From Tranzscheliella williamsii (lineage: Eukaryota; Basidiomycota; Ustilaginomycetes; Ustilaginales; Ustilaginaceae), in the NCBI GenBank assembly GCA_023212725.1, contig JALBYF010000063.1, forward strand, positions 1 to 64,000: a stretch of DNA of 64,000 nt. Direction: 5' to 3'. The notes under the pieces were generated by a model. It searched no databases and was not told where the DNA came from. It saw only the letters and a list, made by a program, of their open reading frames with translations. Both the position numbers and the translations under genes were made by a program. Positions within the stretch are counted from its first letter, which is position 1; the number at the start of each line of letters is the position of its first letter. Shown here one piece after another: positions 40,719 through 52,166 of this stretch.

Positions 40719-43700
40719 CTACATGCCGGCGCGGCGGCCGCGACGCAGCGGCGTGGCGCCGGGAGTGGCGATGGAGGGCGTGGCGGCGGCCTTGCTGAGG
40801 AGCTTGCGCTGTTCGTCGTCGGCGGCACGGCGCGCGCGGTCGCGCTGGAACTCGCTTTCCAGCTGCGTCTGCCGGGTGAGCTCGGAGTCGCGCTCGCGGC
40901 GCGTCGTCAGCGAGGTGGCGTTGCGCTCCTTGACCGAGTAGAATGCGCCGCCAAGCTCGGCGAGCCAGTGCGGATCGACCTGGGTGACCGTGTTCATCAT
41001 CTCCTTGCTCGTCAGAATCACCTGGTGGTAGACTACGTACTCGGGCGTGAATCCCAGCCCGTACAGCGCCGACGTCGGGTGCAGATGCATCTTCATCCCC
41101 GTACGGCAGTTGACATACTCGCCGATCCCCGCCGACCGCGCCGCCTGGTGGAAGTACCCGGACGCAATGCACTTGCGCACCACATCCCAGTCCGTCTGGC
41201 AGCTCACCATCCGCAGCCGCTGCTGCTTCATGATGTCCTCCAACTGCATCCGCACCTCGCGCGCCTTCCGCAGCGTCTTGGAATGCAGAAAGTGCCGCGT
41301 GCACCACGAGTCCCGGTACCCGTTCGAACGCCACTGATTGTAGACGTGCAGCAGCGTCAGGTGGTCGCTCTCCGCCACGAAGAACTTCTCGCGAGCGGCG
41401 TCGCTCTCCTCCTGTCGCTCCTTGGGGCGGTAGAAGACCGACGGCACGCTGAGCATGCTGACGATCGTCAGCACTTCCACCGAGCATCCGTACTCTACGC
41501 TTGAGATCAGAATCTTGGACAAGCTCGGCTCCATCGGGAACTCGCTCATCTTGCGCCCCAGCGGCGTCAGGTCGCCGACATTGTTGAGCGCCCCGAGCAC
41601 CCAGAGCTGGTACATGGAATTGAGAATGTTATCCTGCGGCGGAGGATCCATAAAGTCGAATTCCAGCAGATCCCTGACGCCGAGCGACTTGAGCATCAGC
41701 ACTGTGTTGGCCAGATTCGTCCTCTGGATCTCCGGGATGGTGCTGGCAAATAGCTCGTTCCGGAACGCCATCTCGGTGTAGAGCCGGTAGGCGGTTCCGC
41801 TGCCGGTTCGGCCGGCACGGCCTGAACGTTGGTTGGCATTCGCCTGGCTGATCGGCGTGATCTGCAACGAGTCCATGCCGACCTTGGGGTTGTACACTTT
41901 CAGCTTGTAGTATCCGGCGTCAATGACGTACATGATGCCATCCACCGTGAGCGAGGTCTCGGCGATGTTGGTGGCGACGATACACTTACGTTCGCCGTTC
42001 TCCGCCGGATCAAAGATCTTGGCCTGCAGATCGGCGGGCATCTGCGAGTAGATCGGCAGAACCAGTAGCGGAGGCGCATTCTCCAGCTGCAAGAGCCGTT
42101 CGGTGATCACCTGACAGGTGACCTCAATATCCTCCTGGCCAGTCATGAAAATCAGCACATCTCCTTTGGGATGAGAGAGGTGAAGGGACAAGGCTTGCTT
42201 GACCGCGCTGTCCACGTAGTCTTCACAGGGGATTTTGCTGAACAGGACATCCACAGGGAAGGTCCTACCGGGGATAGTGAACGTTTGTGCGCCGCCGTAG
42301 AAAGATGCGAACTTGTCGGCGTTCATGGTGGCAGATGTGACGATCAACTTCAGGTCCCTTCGGCGCTGCAGAATCTTCTTCAAGAGGCCCATCAGAACAT
42401 CAGTGCTGAGCGACCGTTCGTGGGCTTCATCCAAGATGATAGCGCTATATCTGTCCAGATCGCCTTCGTTGAGACTCTCACGGAGCAGGACACCGTCGGT
42501 CATGTACTTGATCCGTGTTTTGTCGCTGGTACAGTCCTCAAAGCGGATAGAGTAGCCCACCAGTCCGCCCAGCTCGCACTCCATCTCTTCGCTGACCCGC
42601 TTTGCCACGCTCATGGCAGCAACACGGCGGGGCTGTGTGCATCCGACCGTGCCGAACTGGGTGTAGCCATCTTCATGCAGGAACTGTGCCAGCTGAGTTG
42701 TCTTGCCGGAGCCAGTCTCGCCGACGACCACGATCACCTGGTTTTCGCGGATGATCTTCATCAGTTCATCGCGGCATGCGAAGGCCGGCAGATACTGCCG
42801 CTGCTCTTTCAGCGTTTTGCTGCGACTGAACTCAGATCCCCCTGTGCTCGTCTTGAGATGGCGCGCAAACTGCGAATCGCCTTTGCCGTCGTTCGCTGCG
42901 GTATCTTGCGGCTTGGTTTGGCTGTCGGAGGTAGTGCTGGTATCACGTGCAACCGTATCGTCGTCGTCTGCCTTGACCCCCAAGATGTTGCCGAGCGTTG
43001 TACCGCCCATGGAAGCGATTCTTCCTGCCGCTTTGGCACGCTCGGCCTTCTCGCGTGTTTCGCGAACGAGTCGACTACCCTTGCGTGCAAAAACAGCCAT
43101 GTCGGAGAGGCCATCTTTGACCGGGTTGACGGGTTCAAGCTGCCGAGTGAAGACGGTTTGACCATCCAAAAAGGGAGGCTTGAGATCGTGCACCAAAAGA
43201 TGAACACGGTTCTCGCCGTCATCATCGAGATGATCTAGGTCGACTGCCATTCTCGGACCCACGCCGCTCGTTTGTAGCCGGTTGTTTTCCCATGCGTCCG
43301 TATCGGCATTGTACTGGGCTTGACGTGCCGTCACCCTTTGCTGTTTAGCTGCCAACGGTGCCGAGACCTCGCCGGGCGCGTCCTCATACTGAGCAAAGGG
43401 ATGGTTGTCTTCGTCTGCAGCCACCCCGCCCTCTTCCATGTGGTACCAGTCTCGATCCAGATTCTGGTCTTCCTCGTCCCAAGCGCGGTCATTTAATCCA
43501 TGTGTGTCGTCTTCATCTCGAACAGCTGGAGTGCGAGAGGGCGTCGCATCCCATCCTCTGGACATGGTGGAGGGTGTTCTTTGATAGTGTGAGCTGGCCG
43601 CACCTCTGACGCTCGAGCCACCAGCCTGAGAGCCGGCCGAGCTTCGCGGCGTTGATGACCAGCCCTTCCGATGGCGCGGTTCCGTGCTGCCGGGAGTGGC

Positions 43701-44618
43701 ATCCCAGCGCCTATTGCCCCCCTGGTGTGACCCCTGTGGATCGGCCATGCGTGGTGGATGTTCGCGATGGCCATCTTCTCTGCTGCCCAGATACCGATCC
43801 GGAAGCCGTGCGTCAGCCGGAGGCTTTGAATGCGGATAGTCACGCTCGGGGTCTGCTCGCCTGAATGTTTCGTTGTGTCGCTCCCCATTCGTATGGGTAT
43901 TGCTTTGGCGGGCCGGTGGCGGTTCCTTGGCGGAGATAGCCGTGCGCTGGTGGGCGGCAGCGGCGCGCTTGCGTCGATGCTCTTCCAGTTTGCGGGCGGC
44001 AGTCTCGCTGATGCCTCCAGGATGACTGGGTGTCTCGTCGCCTCTTTGCCGTGCCTTTGCCTGAAGTGTGGAAGCGGGTCTTGAAGGCGCTTTGAAGACC
44101 GGTTCGGCGGCTGTTGAAGCGCTCAAGCGCATCCCTTGCTCTACTTGGGAAGGTCCAAGGGGTGGTGGGGACAGTCTTGCACGCTTCCTGGCGACCTGTG
44201 CAGCGTGCGCCGCATCGAGTCCGTCCTCACGCTTAGCATTAGCGAGTTTGTCGAGGCCCGGCTGCGTTAGGCGTGGCTTGGCGGGCGCCTTGAAGATGTG
44301 CTTCTCGCCCGTGGTGCCAAGACCAGCTCTGGATGGTGCTGATGCTTCCGGAGAAACCGTATCAGCAGCTGCGCCGGCGCCTGGTGCTGCCGCTGGCCGG
44401 CGGATTAATTCGGGCTGGGATGCGATGTAGGCATGAAGATCTTGAAGAAAACTGTCGTTAAAGCGACCGAACGCTTTGGCGGCGTTGACGAAGCTCTTGT
44501 CTGACGGAAGGGAGCGAGCAAGGGCGACCACTCTCGAAGCTAGAAGCTCGTTGGGGTTAGGAAGGCTAAGAGACTGCGCCAGCCGCGCAGCTACTTCCTG
44601 CTCGAGCGTCTGGGTCAT
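40719..44618 (-). CDS. PRP16: DEAH-box splicing ATPase Prp16/DHX38
   Basis: Intronless, 1299 aa from the ATG at 44616-44618 ([15 protein letters not shown]); the frame stays open 55 codons upstream without better support. The N-terminal arm has the Prp16/DHX38 repeats [11 protein letters not shown] and SRGWDATPS, then [39 protein letters not shown] and [18 protein letters not shown]. The helicase core carries Walker [11 protein letters not shown] near residue 632, [13 protein letters not shown] near 729, [15 protein letters not shown], and the C-terminal ratchet/OB region. The protein remodels the spliceosome after the first catalytic step. DHX38 blocks in the N-arm separate it from Prp2, Prp22 and Prp43. 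The tail contains [14 protein letters not shown]. Confidence 0.95.
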   Translation of the reverse strand: MTQTLEQEVAARLAQSLSLPNPNELLASRVVALARSLPSDKSFVNAAKAFGRFNDSFLQDLHAYIASQPELIRRPAAAPGAGAAADTVSPEASAPSRAGLGTTGEKHIFKAPAKPRLTQPGLDKLANAKREDGLDAAHAAQVARKRARLSPPPLGPSQVEQGMRLSASTAAEPVFKAPSRPASTLQAKARQRGDETPSHPGGISETAARKLEEHRRKRAAAAHQRTAISAKEPPPARQSNTHTNGERHNETFRRADPERDYPHSKPPADARLPDRYLGSREDGHREHPPRMADPQGSHQGGNRRWDATPGSTEPRHRKGWSSTPRSSAGSQAGGSSVRGAASSHYQRTPSTMSRGWDATPSRTPAVRDEDDTHGLNDRAWDEEDQNLDRDWYHMEEGGVAADEDNHPFAQYEDAPGEVSAPLAAKQQRVTARQAQYNADTDAWENNRLQTSGVGPRMAVDLDHLDDDGENRVHLLVHDLKPPFLDGQTVFTRQLEPVNPVKDGLSDMAVFARKGSRLVRETREKAERAKAAGRIASMGGTTLGNILGVKADDDDTVARDTSTTSDSQTKPQDTAANDGKGDSQFARHLKTSTGGSEFSRSKTLKEQRQYLPAFACRDELMKIIRENQVIVVVGETGSGKTTQLAQFLHEDGYTQFGTVGCTQPRRVAAMSVAKRVSEEMECELGGLVGYSIRFEDCTSDKTRIKYMTDGVLLRESLNEGDLDRYSAIILDEAHERSLSTDVLMGLLKKILQRRRDLKLIVTSATMNADKFASFYGGAQTFTIPGRTFPVDVLFSKIPCEDYVDSAVKQALSLHLSHPKGDVLIFMTGQEDIEVTCQVITERLLQLENAPPLLVLPIYSQMPADLQAKIFDPAENGERKCIVATNIAETSLTVDGIMYVIDAGYYKLKVYNPKVGMDSLQITPISQANANQRSGRAGRTGSGTAYRLYTEMAFRNELFASTIPEIQRTNLANTVLMLKSLGVRDLLEFDFMDPPPQDNILNSMYQLWVLGALNNVGDLTPLGRKMSEFPMEPSLSKILISSVEYGCSVEVLTIVSMLSVPSVFYRPKERQEESDAAREKFFVAESDHLTLLHVYNQWRSNGYRDSWCTRHFLHSKTLRKAREVRMQLEDIMKQQRLRMVSCQTDWDVVRKCIASGYFHQAARSAGIGEYVNCRTGMKMHLHPTSALYGLGFTPEYVVYHQVILTSKEMMNTVTQVDPHWLAELGGAFYSVKERNATSLTTRRERDSELTRQTQLESEFQRDRARRAADDEQRKLLSKAAATPSIATPGATPLRRGRRAGM

Positions 44619-47600
44619 GGCGTATGCAAGCACTCGAAAGCACCGTGGGCGTTGCCACCTGATGGACCGCAGCGAGTCGCAACGGTGATAGCCGTTGGAT
44701 GCGTCACCTCGGCCTTGGGCGACAGCTCGTGCGTGGCGTGATAGCGAGCAAGAGGTTGCTTTGTGTGGAAATTCGACATACACTTATAGAAGCCCAAAAA
44801 TCCGCAATCACTGAGCCTGCATCCACGGTCCCACAGCAGGGCTTATGTGATGAACTGTCATTCGAAACCAGTTTAACATACGTAAAAAAGGCGCCTTTAC
44901 CCTGTGGCTATGACGACGACGTAAGTTTAAGTGGTTCTTGTCTAGGGTCCGGCCACGAACCGACCGCGTTGAGTTTCTCGAAATTTGAAACATATGCATG
45001 CGTTATTTAGAAAGATTTGAATCAAGCGGAGCGGATGAGGCAGCTACTTGGAAGCTGCCGCGAGTATGTATAGGTAACGTGTGTTTGTATTCACGTCGAG
45101 GGGCAGCCAGGTGCGGGCAAGGTGTGCATCGATTCGAGTGTAGATTATTATTCATTGACTAGGCTGTGGCTGAGCGACGCAAGGAGGATCTTTTCCAAGA
45201 AGGAACTTCTGACAGGCGCGCTTAGCGGTTTTTTGACTCGAATTAGCCTCGCTTTTTTGGCAGTCAGCGATTAATCCAGAACAGAGAAACCGGCTAGATT
45301 CACGATGGCTGACGGCTTGGACACGGCTAGATTGCTGCGGCTTGGACAAGGGCTAACCCCTCTCTCTTGGCCTTGCCCATCGGCAGCAGCAGCGCTGAGA
45401 CATGTGTGCGTTCCGTCCAGAGTTGAGCTATGAATGCCCTGCGTGCCAAAGCGAGCTATAGGAAGCGACGAGTGCAGGAACGAAGCTTCCGATGGCTTCC
45501 ACGTAGATGCCCTTCATCGAGGCAGTCGTCCCGACACTCACTCACACGCCGTCGCTGCGATTGTGAACCTAGTTAAGCCAGTCTCGGTTCATCTTTGCAG
45601 GTGCAAGTGTCAGGCAGGCTCAGGCAGCTGTTTGCAGCGTCGAGGATCAGACAGACACTTGGCGAGCTTGCGATGTCACCATCCGCCGAGACTGTCCTCA
45701 GAGCACGTCCGCCCATGTCTATGGGATCAGAAGCAAAGACGGTTGCTGGGTAAAATTTGCGCATGTCTGGCGTTGTGCTGGTAAGGTTTGATCATGTTTC
45801 GCCGGTGGGTCGGGACCAGAGCAAGTACCTGCCCAACACCCGATAGTAATGGCACCAGGCGCCAGTGTTGAGTTGCATAGCCTAGGCCGCCCGTCCTTGT
45901 TGACAGCCAACCCTTCCCCGCTGCACAGGGTGGATGATGGATGCATGTTCCCGGGCAACATCTAAGTGACAGAGTTGCGCAGCCAAAAGCCACGACCGAC
46001 CCGGCGCAAGACGTGATCGCTGGATTGGGCGCACTCTTCTTCCGAAGCTTCTCCTGCCTTGAGCCTGAGGCGAGGGAGTCAGAGAAAGGCTTGGACGCGG
46101 TCAAAGAAAGGGCGACCTTGACAATCATAATGGATTCTGCATGAGCGATGCCCACACGCGCTCTCGTCGCTTCCCCTTACCAAGTTCTGCACTTGCCCCT
46201 TGTTCGTGGGTGGCAGCGTCTTGCCTTCATGGGATCGGCGTGCATCTACGCTGCACCGCCACACTCAGCTAGCGATAAGGCGCCGTTTGTCGGAGTGTTT
46301 CCCATCACGGTAACGGCACTGCCCTTGCGACTGTGCAGCCGCGGTTTTGAGCTCAGCCATGTTGCGTCTGCCGAGCGGTAGGAGCGGCAGCTGAGACAGG
46401 CTTCGGGAGAACCTTTGCTCCCCGTCTCAGCTGAGTTGTTGCGGAAGCGTCGGGCGAGCATGCCGAGGGCACAGCGTACATGTGCAATCGTATATGCCCA
46501 AGAGGGAGCGCATCTGACCCTATAGCCGACTCCATTCGCCTCAGCAAGACGAGCGCCTAGGCATGCTAAGCGCTAGACCGAAAGGAGGATTGCATGCTGA
46601 TCGTATTTTCCATTTCGTTTTGGGTTTCATCGGGAGCTGCTCCCCATCCACTTGTGCGTATCCGATGCCACAGCAGTTACAGCCATCTTGGACGCGCCGA
46701 CGGAGCGCTTAAAGGGGCACCTAAGGTAGCGCAGCGGGCGGAAGCGACATGCGACCAAGATCCGGACCCAGCCAACGACAGACCCAGCCGGCAACAGACC
46801 CAGCCGACAACGCTACGCTTTTCTCGCATCGGTCAAGGCGGCGCTTCCTCATTGTGCCTAGAGATGGGCAGCTGGGCAGTCTGTGGCCGAGCCTCGCTCG
46901 CATAGGTAAGACGATCTGCTAGCGTCCCCAAAGCCGTACTTGCCATTTGTTTACAATAGCAGCAATCCGAGACAAAAGCGCATGCCACTTGAGGACTATC
47001 CAGCTTCAGCATCGTCCTTCGAATTCAGACATGTCTCACTTAGCGCTTCTGCGCTTTCGCCTTGGCTCTCCTCTCCTCTGGCCTGCTTCTTCTGGCCAAC
47101 GTCCCAGGGTCGTATACGCTCCTACTCCGCACTCAAGCCGCCAGCAGGAATTGTTTGGAAACTCTACTCTGCTGTCCCTCGTGCTTGGCCTGCAGCCAAG
47201 TCCAGCTGCAGCCTTGCCGCTCTCCGCTCTCTTTCCCGGCTTGCTTCGCTTCGGGCTCGATTCCTTTCTGCCGCCCTCCGCCGCTGTGTCACCTGCTCGT
47301 TCGAGACAAGCCTTGCAAGCCTGCAGCCCACATGTCTTGGGATCTCACCGAACGTCGGACTTGCGTCGAAATTAGGGTCCTGCGCTGCTGCCTAGCTTCA
47401 GCGCTGGGTCCTTGTAGCGAAAAAGGGGCTGTACGGGGCCAGCGCCGCCGCTAGCCCAGCTAATCCGTGTGCGAAATCAAGCTATCGCGCAGCGCATGAA
47501 CTCGGTCGGCGACCTTCTGCACGTCCCAGCCCTATTGTGTGTAAGGTCCTGTCCTGTTCCTTGCTTGTTCCTCCTCGTCTCTGTTCCCCGATCCGCCCAA

Positions 47601-48560
47601 GATTGGTGTCTTGGCCTGGCAGTTTACGCCTTCTCCCTACGTGGGCCATGCGTCGCTTTCGGTCCAGCCAGGCGCTCCACTGTCTTGCGCAGTGTTCGCC
47701 TCGGTCGCAGGCTGAAACCGTTCACACCACCACGATCCCTGTGCGCGCGGCATAAACCATTGTCCCTCATCTTCTCTGTCCGACCAAGTCTCTCGCTCAC
47801 CGACGGCACTCCGTCAGCCACCCGGACGCACATTGGTTGAGCTCATGCCCTCTTAACCGAGCCTGCCAGTCTACTCAGCTGGACATGTTTGTTACTTGCT
47901 AGCCCTGCAGATCGGCCCTCGGTTTTTTTCATGCCGACCGCCAACATCCCTCCCGCTTCCATAGCCTTTTCGGTACGCCTGACAAGCACTCGCCGATGCT
48001 GAGAAGAATTCTCCTACCTTCATGTCTACCGCCGCCGAACATTGCCCGCCTAGAAGTTTCGTTCCTCCCACCATCTGCATGGTACTGCCTAATCTGCTTC
48101 TTCTTGTCAACCATCAGCACATTCATTCACGGCCTCTCTAATCTGCATCCACTCAGCCGGCACCGTCTTTGCGCCGACCGAGTCCTATACCATACAGCGG
48201 TCCGGCTCATTTGCAACTTCTATTGTCACCCTCGCCGACTTGATATCCGTCGACAATACCACCGAGATTCCGAGCCAGCAGCTTGATTGTTTCTTCTCAT
48301 CTCTCCTGCTGCCATTGCTCTTCCGAATTCAGAGAACCGATTTGTACCCCTGTCACTCACCTAGCCGTACCTGCTGGCCGTGCTTGAAGCCAGCAAGGCG
48401 CTGTCAGCGCAGCTAGACAAGCTTGCTTCCCTCAGAAATCGGGAACTTCAGAAATAGAGCCCGCCTTGATACACGCCGGGTAGACCACTCGAGCGCACGC
48501 CGAGGAGAGACGCTTTCAGAGCGGCTGTTGGACCTCGGCGATCCACTCACCTCGCTCGTC
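44619..48560. other. Gene-poor region upstream of the first velvet gene
   Basis: About 3.9 kb between the PRP16 start and the first plausible velvet-A upstream exon. The left end is PRP16 promoter. From about 46.9 to 48.4 kb the plus strand is pyrimidine-rich (many CTT, TCC and CTC runs), as in long fungal 5' leaders and promoters. Open frames of 60-150 codons occur in several overlapping registers at once, which points to base composition rather than coding. No transposon, tRNA or recognisable protein. Confidence 0.5.
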
Positions 48561-49048
48561 ATGCTGTCGGTCGGGCATGAGTCAGGCCGGGCGTTCGCGT
48601 GCTCTCCGTCTCGCAAAAGGCAAAGGACAGAGACGAGTCGAGTTTTGCTAGAAAGCAGCAGCCCGTGCGGGAGGTCGGTGCGCCCAGCTGCACCGCGCGC
48701 GGGGAGCGTGCGTCGCATCTCGCCCGCAACGGGCTTGTCGCCTGAGGGCGCGGCTGGAGCTATCTGCAGTCCGCCTCACCGCCCACCAAACCAAAGAAGG
48801 GCTCCCGATCAACCACCCACTTCATCTATCTGCTGCCTGCCCGACCCAGCAGACAGCGCTTCCACATCGAGTCCTGCCTCCACAGCGTCGAAAGGGCCCG
48901 GATCGTCCTCATCTCAGCCCCGCCAGCAGGCGCCCGAGCAGAGCACCTCATTCCACGCAGAGTCGGAAGAGGAGAGGCAGGGAGGCGCAGAAGATCCAGA
49001 CAGGAGGCGCAGCCGCTTTCTCAATCAAACCGATTCCTCGGAACACAG
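48561..49048 (+). other. Possible upstream coding exon of velvet-A
   Basis: An open frame from the ATG at 48561, Ser/Pro/Gln/Arg-rich, that runs up to a GTACGT donor at 49049 in phase 2. Two candidate acceptors inside the velvet ORF (CAG ending 49396, TAG ending 49405) accept exactly this phase. A 153-nt tract with no AG dinucleotide (49242-49394) precedes them. Splicing would give a 379-382 aa velvet protein with a disordered N-terminus like its neighbour. The implied intron (346-357 nt) is longer than others here, so a 5' UTR exon or uORF is also possible. Confidence 0.35.
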
Positions 49049-49382
49049 GTACGTTATTGCTTGACATTATGGTCCCCCATCGACCTTTTCGCGACCTGAT
49101 GCCAATGGCGACCGCAGCCCCTGTCTCTTCTCTCAAACCCCATCCGGCACGGCGATGCAGCTTGTCGCGGATCCCGCCTGCCATATGAACGATGCGTTTG
49201 CTGAGACAGACGCCCTGCCGGCCCTGGTATACCCTGCCAAGCTATAAACGTGCTTACCATCTGCCTTTCCCCTTTTTGCTGTGTCTCCTGCCGTCCCTTC
49301 ATCCGTACTGCCTTGGATCCGCCGCCGCCGCATTGTGTACGCCCCGCCATCTGCGCTTCTTTCGCTCCTCGCGCGCGTCAAT

Positions 49383-50116
49383 ATGGATGCTACCAGTCCG
49401 GCTAGGACGTACAAGTTGACCGTCTTACAGCAGCCCAGCCTCGGTGCTGCGTTCGAGGAGAATCTGTTGGGCCGCATCGGGTTGGCGCCGCCGCTGATCC
49501 TGCAGCTCGAGGTGGACGACGGCGAGGGGCGGCCGTGCGATGTGGGCGAGGAGGCATCGTTGCTGATATGCCAATGCTCGCTGTTGGACGAGGGGGGAGA
49601 GGTGGCGGATGGGGTTGCGCAGGTGGGCGGTGTGGGTGGTGGCGATGCTTCTTTGGCAGGCCGGGGTAGTGGGCGTCGGGGGAGGGGTGGCGGGCGTGCA
49701 ACACGGATGTCCGGACCGCCGGCGGAGGGAGGGCCTGTGGTGCGGATGCTGTATGGGACGATTGTGGCGAGCCCACAGCCGCTGCTGTCGCCCGAGGGTC
49801 CTGTTCGGGCGTATCTGTTTTTCCCCGAGATCAGCGTGCGCGCGCCCGGCCGCTTCCGGCTGCGGTGCCAGCTGATGCGACTGCCTCTGTAAGTGGTGAC
49901 CCGGCGGCGACGGCGTGCGCGAGCGGTGCTGACCGATCTACCTCCAGACCTGGCCTTGCCGCCCGGCAGCCTGGCCTGCTTGCCGCGGCACAGACAGACC
50001 CCTTCGACGTCGTCCAGCGCGCCCAGTACACGGCGCCCTACATCACCGACCTCTCGCGCCACTTCGCCCGCCAGGGCGTCGCCCTCCTCCTCCCCCCCGG
50101 CGTCGCCGCCGACTGA
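49383..50116 (+). CDS. Velvet-domain transcriptional regulator, velvet-A (compact, divergent)
   Basis: Conservative model: two exons, 49383-49888 and 49948-50116, with a GTAAGT...TCCAG intron, giving 224 aa. The velvet fold is recognisable from YKLTVLQQPSLGAAFEENLL, RIGLAPPLILQLEV, LYGTIVASPQPLLSPEGPVR and FFPEISVRAPGRFRLRCQL. The end DPFDVVQRAQYTAPYITDLS plus RHFARQGVALLLPPG matches the usual tail. The usual CGFGDKDRRP block is degraded, and a Gly/Arg-rich insert (GGVGGGDASLAGRGSGRRGR) interrupts the domain. Velvet factors dimerise, bind DNA through an NF-kB-like fold and control development and secondary metabolism in fungi. An upstream exon at 48561-49048 may belong to this gene, in which case the 49383 ATG is not the start. 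Confidence 0.82.
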
Positions 50117-50723
50117 TCCCCATGTATCACTACCCGCCCAGCACCCCTGTATTCTACCACCGCCAGTCCGCTGCTTGCATTCACGCCCCACCGGGCCAAC
50201 CGGGCCAATTCCCCCGCCCAACCAGCTCCCCACCGTGCCCGTGTTAATGGAACGCACGCCCCCGCACCCCACCGCAAACCTCACTTCCGTGACGACGTCT
50301 AGTGACACATCGGCAATCGGGCGCGTGATCACGATCGACCCCCTCCCGCCAGCCCCGCCCCACCCGGCAATGCCAGTCCCACCCAGACGTGCTCCCAGCT
50401 AGGGTGCAACACCAACACCCACAAGCCGCGGGAAACGAAGCGCACAAACAACAGCGCCGACACTGCACGTGGGGCGCGAGTTTCCGTTCAATGTGGAAAA
50501 GATTACAAGTACAATACATGCAGATGAAACTGAAATGCGGTCTAGCTGGGAATTCGGAGGGACGACGATAGACGACAAGGGCGGAGAAGAACCCGATGCA
50601 AGGCTCCTAGAGTTATGCTGCTAGCAATACAGAAGATGATAGCAACGCAGAGAGTGTGGCAAAGGCGCTAAGCCAGAGGGACCCTGTATGCGGTGCGTGG
50701 AGAAAGGTGACGCGAGGAAGCTC
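50117..50723. other. Shared 3' region between convergent velvet genes
   Basis: 607 bp between two convergent stop codons, so it holds both 3' UTRs. The transcripts could overlap here. The 50117-50400 part is C-rich. No ORF is supported. Confidence 0.5.
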
Positions 50724-52166
50724 CTAGTCATTTGTTGCGAAATTGCCGCGGCCCGGGTGTCCATTGTGAGTCGCAGGAGAGGCGGGTTCGGCGTGCTCGG
50801 CCTGGCGCCGGACGTCGTTGCGGATGGGCACTTGGATGCCTTGTCGAGCGAGGCATTTGGCGAGCTCTGTCGACTCGGACATACCGGGAAACCGACGAGG
50901 GCTAAACACAGTAAATGGCTCTGTCAACGCCTCTGCTAGAACGGGTACATTACCGCCCGAACCCAGGGACGGCGCCCAATGCGAGAAACCGAGCGCTATC
51001 AGTGTGAAAGACAGACGAAATTGCCCTTCTTGGCGGATGCTGAGGTCTGTGAAGACGAAAAAGCAGGCCTTGGAACCATCCAGATCACGCGCTACATTGG
51101 CGCTCGCCACCAGTCTACCTTCCAGCATCCTCGTCCATGGGTAGTGGAAATCGTTGGATTCGACCAACACTGCTTCCGTGTGCTGGTCGGTAGCCGGATC
51201 GACTCTCCGCAAAGAGACTTGCACCATGAGGTCAGGACTCATTTGGGCGCTGGAGAGACGCAGGGCAATTTACAGGGTTATCTCACTTGCGCTGCGTCGC
51301 AGACACTTGATTGCGCTGGCCTGCGGGACTTACTTCTCATCTTCGGATCCATCTTCGTTTACAACACGGAGCTGGAGGATGGGAAGCGGGTCCAGAGGAC
51401 GCTTGTCCTTGTACCCAAGACCGCACAGTCGACCTTGTTGCGGTTGCTGCCGGATTATCAGTTCGAGCGCCCTGAACACGTGGGCAAAAAAGAGCTAAAA
51501 CGTCAGTGCCTGCTCAAATATCTGCAGCAAGAGCTAGGCGAGCTGTGTACAGATGCTTACCGATCCCGGAAATGGTTCGAAGGCAGGCCTGAAAGCAGCG
51601 GGGGAGGCGCAGACCGGCTGCTATGCAGATTTGGGAGCTGTACGTGATCCGGCTGGCCACTCGAACTGACAATTGGCTGGCGCCCTTGCTGCGGACGGCT
51701 TTTGGAAACTGCGTAGCCCATTTCAGATACACTTGCGCCGTTGTGCATACTCCGAAGCGTAGAGTTGCTGCCCTGCGCGGATGAAGATTGGCCTGGTTCA
51801 AGCCATGGGCTCAGCTTTGCCGTGGACGATTCGTTTTCGTTGCCAGGTCGATAGGCGCTTTTGTCCCCCGGCGCTGCGAGGGCTGAGCGCATCCGATCCG
51901 CACCATAAGACCCTGAGCAGGTAGATGCAACAGAAAACTTGTCAGCTTCCTTTCAGACATGTATGCAGGTGAGCTAATCAGGAGATCTACTTACATCCTC
52001 CCGCGAAATCAAGCTCAGGCCGCTGCGGTCGACCTTGCGAATTCACAGGTAGTGCGTCTAAGGATGGTTTTCTTCCAGAACTTATCTCCTCGCTTGATTG
52101 GCGGTAGCGGCTTGGTTCGGCTTCTGAACGGTTTGCCTTCGGATGTAAAGGATTGTATGGGTTCAT
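50724..52166 (-). CDS. Velvet-domain transcriptional regulator, velvet-B (VelB/VosA-like)
   Basis: Four exons on the minus strand: 52166-51995, 51912-51561, 51471-51334 and 51249-50724. All three introns are GTAAGT/GTAAGC...CAG, and the phases agree, giving 395 aa. The start MNPYNPLHPKANRSEAEP is preceded by an in-frame stop. Residues 1-175 are Ser/Pro/Gln-rich and disordered. The velvet domain (about 176-375) shows LELIIRQQPQQGRLCGLGYK, DKRPLDPLPILQLRV, MLEGRLVASANVARDLDG, CFFVFTDLSIRQEGQFRLSF and FPGMSESTELAKCLARQGIQ, all close to consensus. The domain is continuous, without the long insert seen in some VelB proteins. Which ascomycete class it matches cannot be settled without a tree. It lies tail to tail with velvet-A. 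Confidence 0.9.

Noticed and set aside
46940..47395. 150-codon plus-strand open frames upstream of velvet-A
   Set aside because: Three overlapping registers are open together, none has a domain or good start context, and the region is simply pyrimidine-rich.
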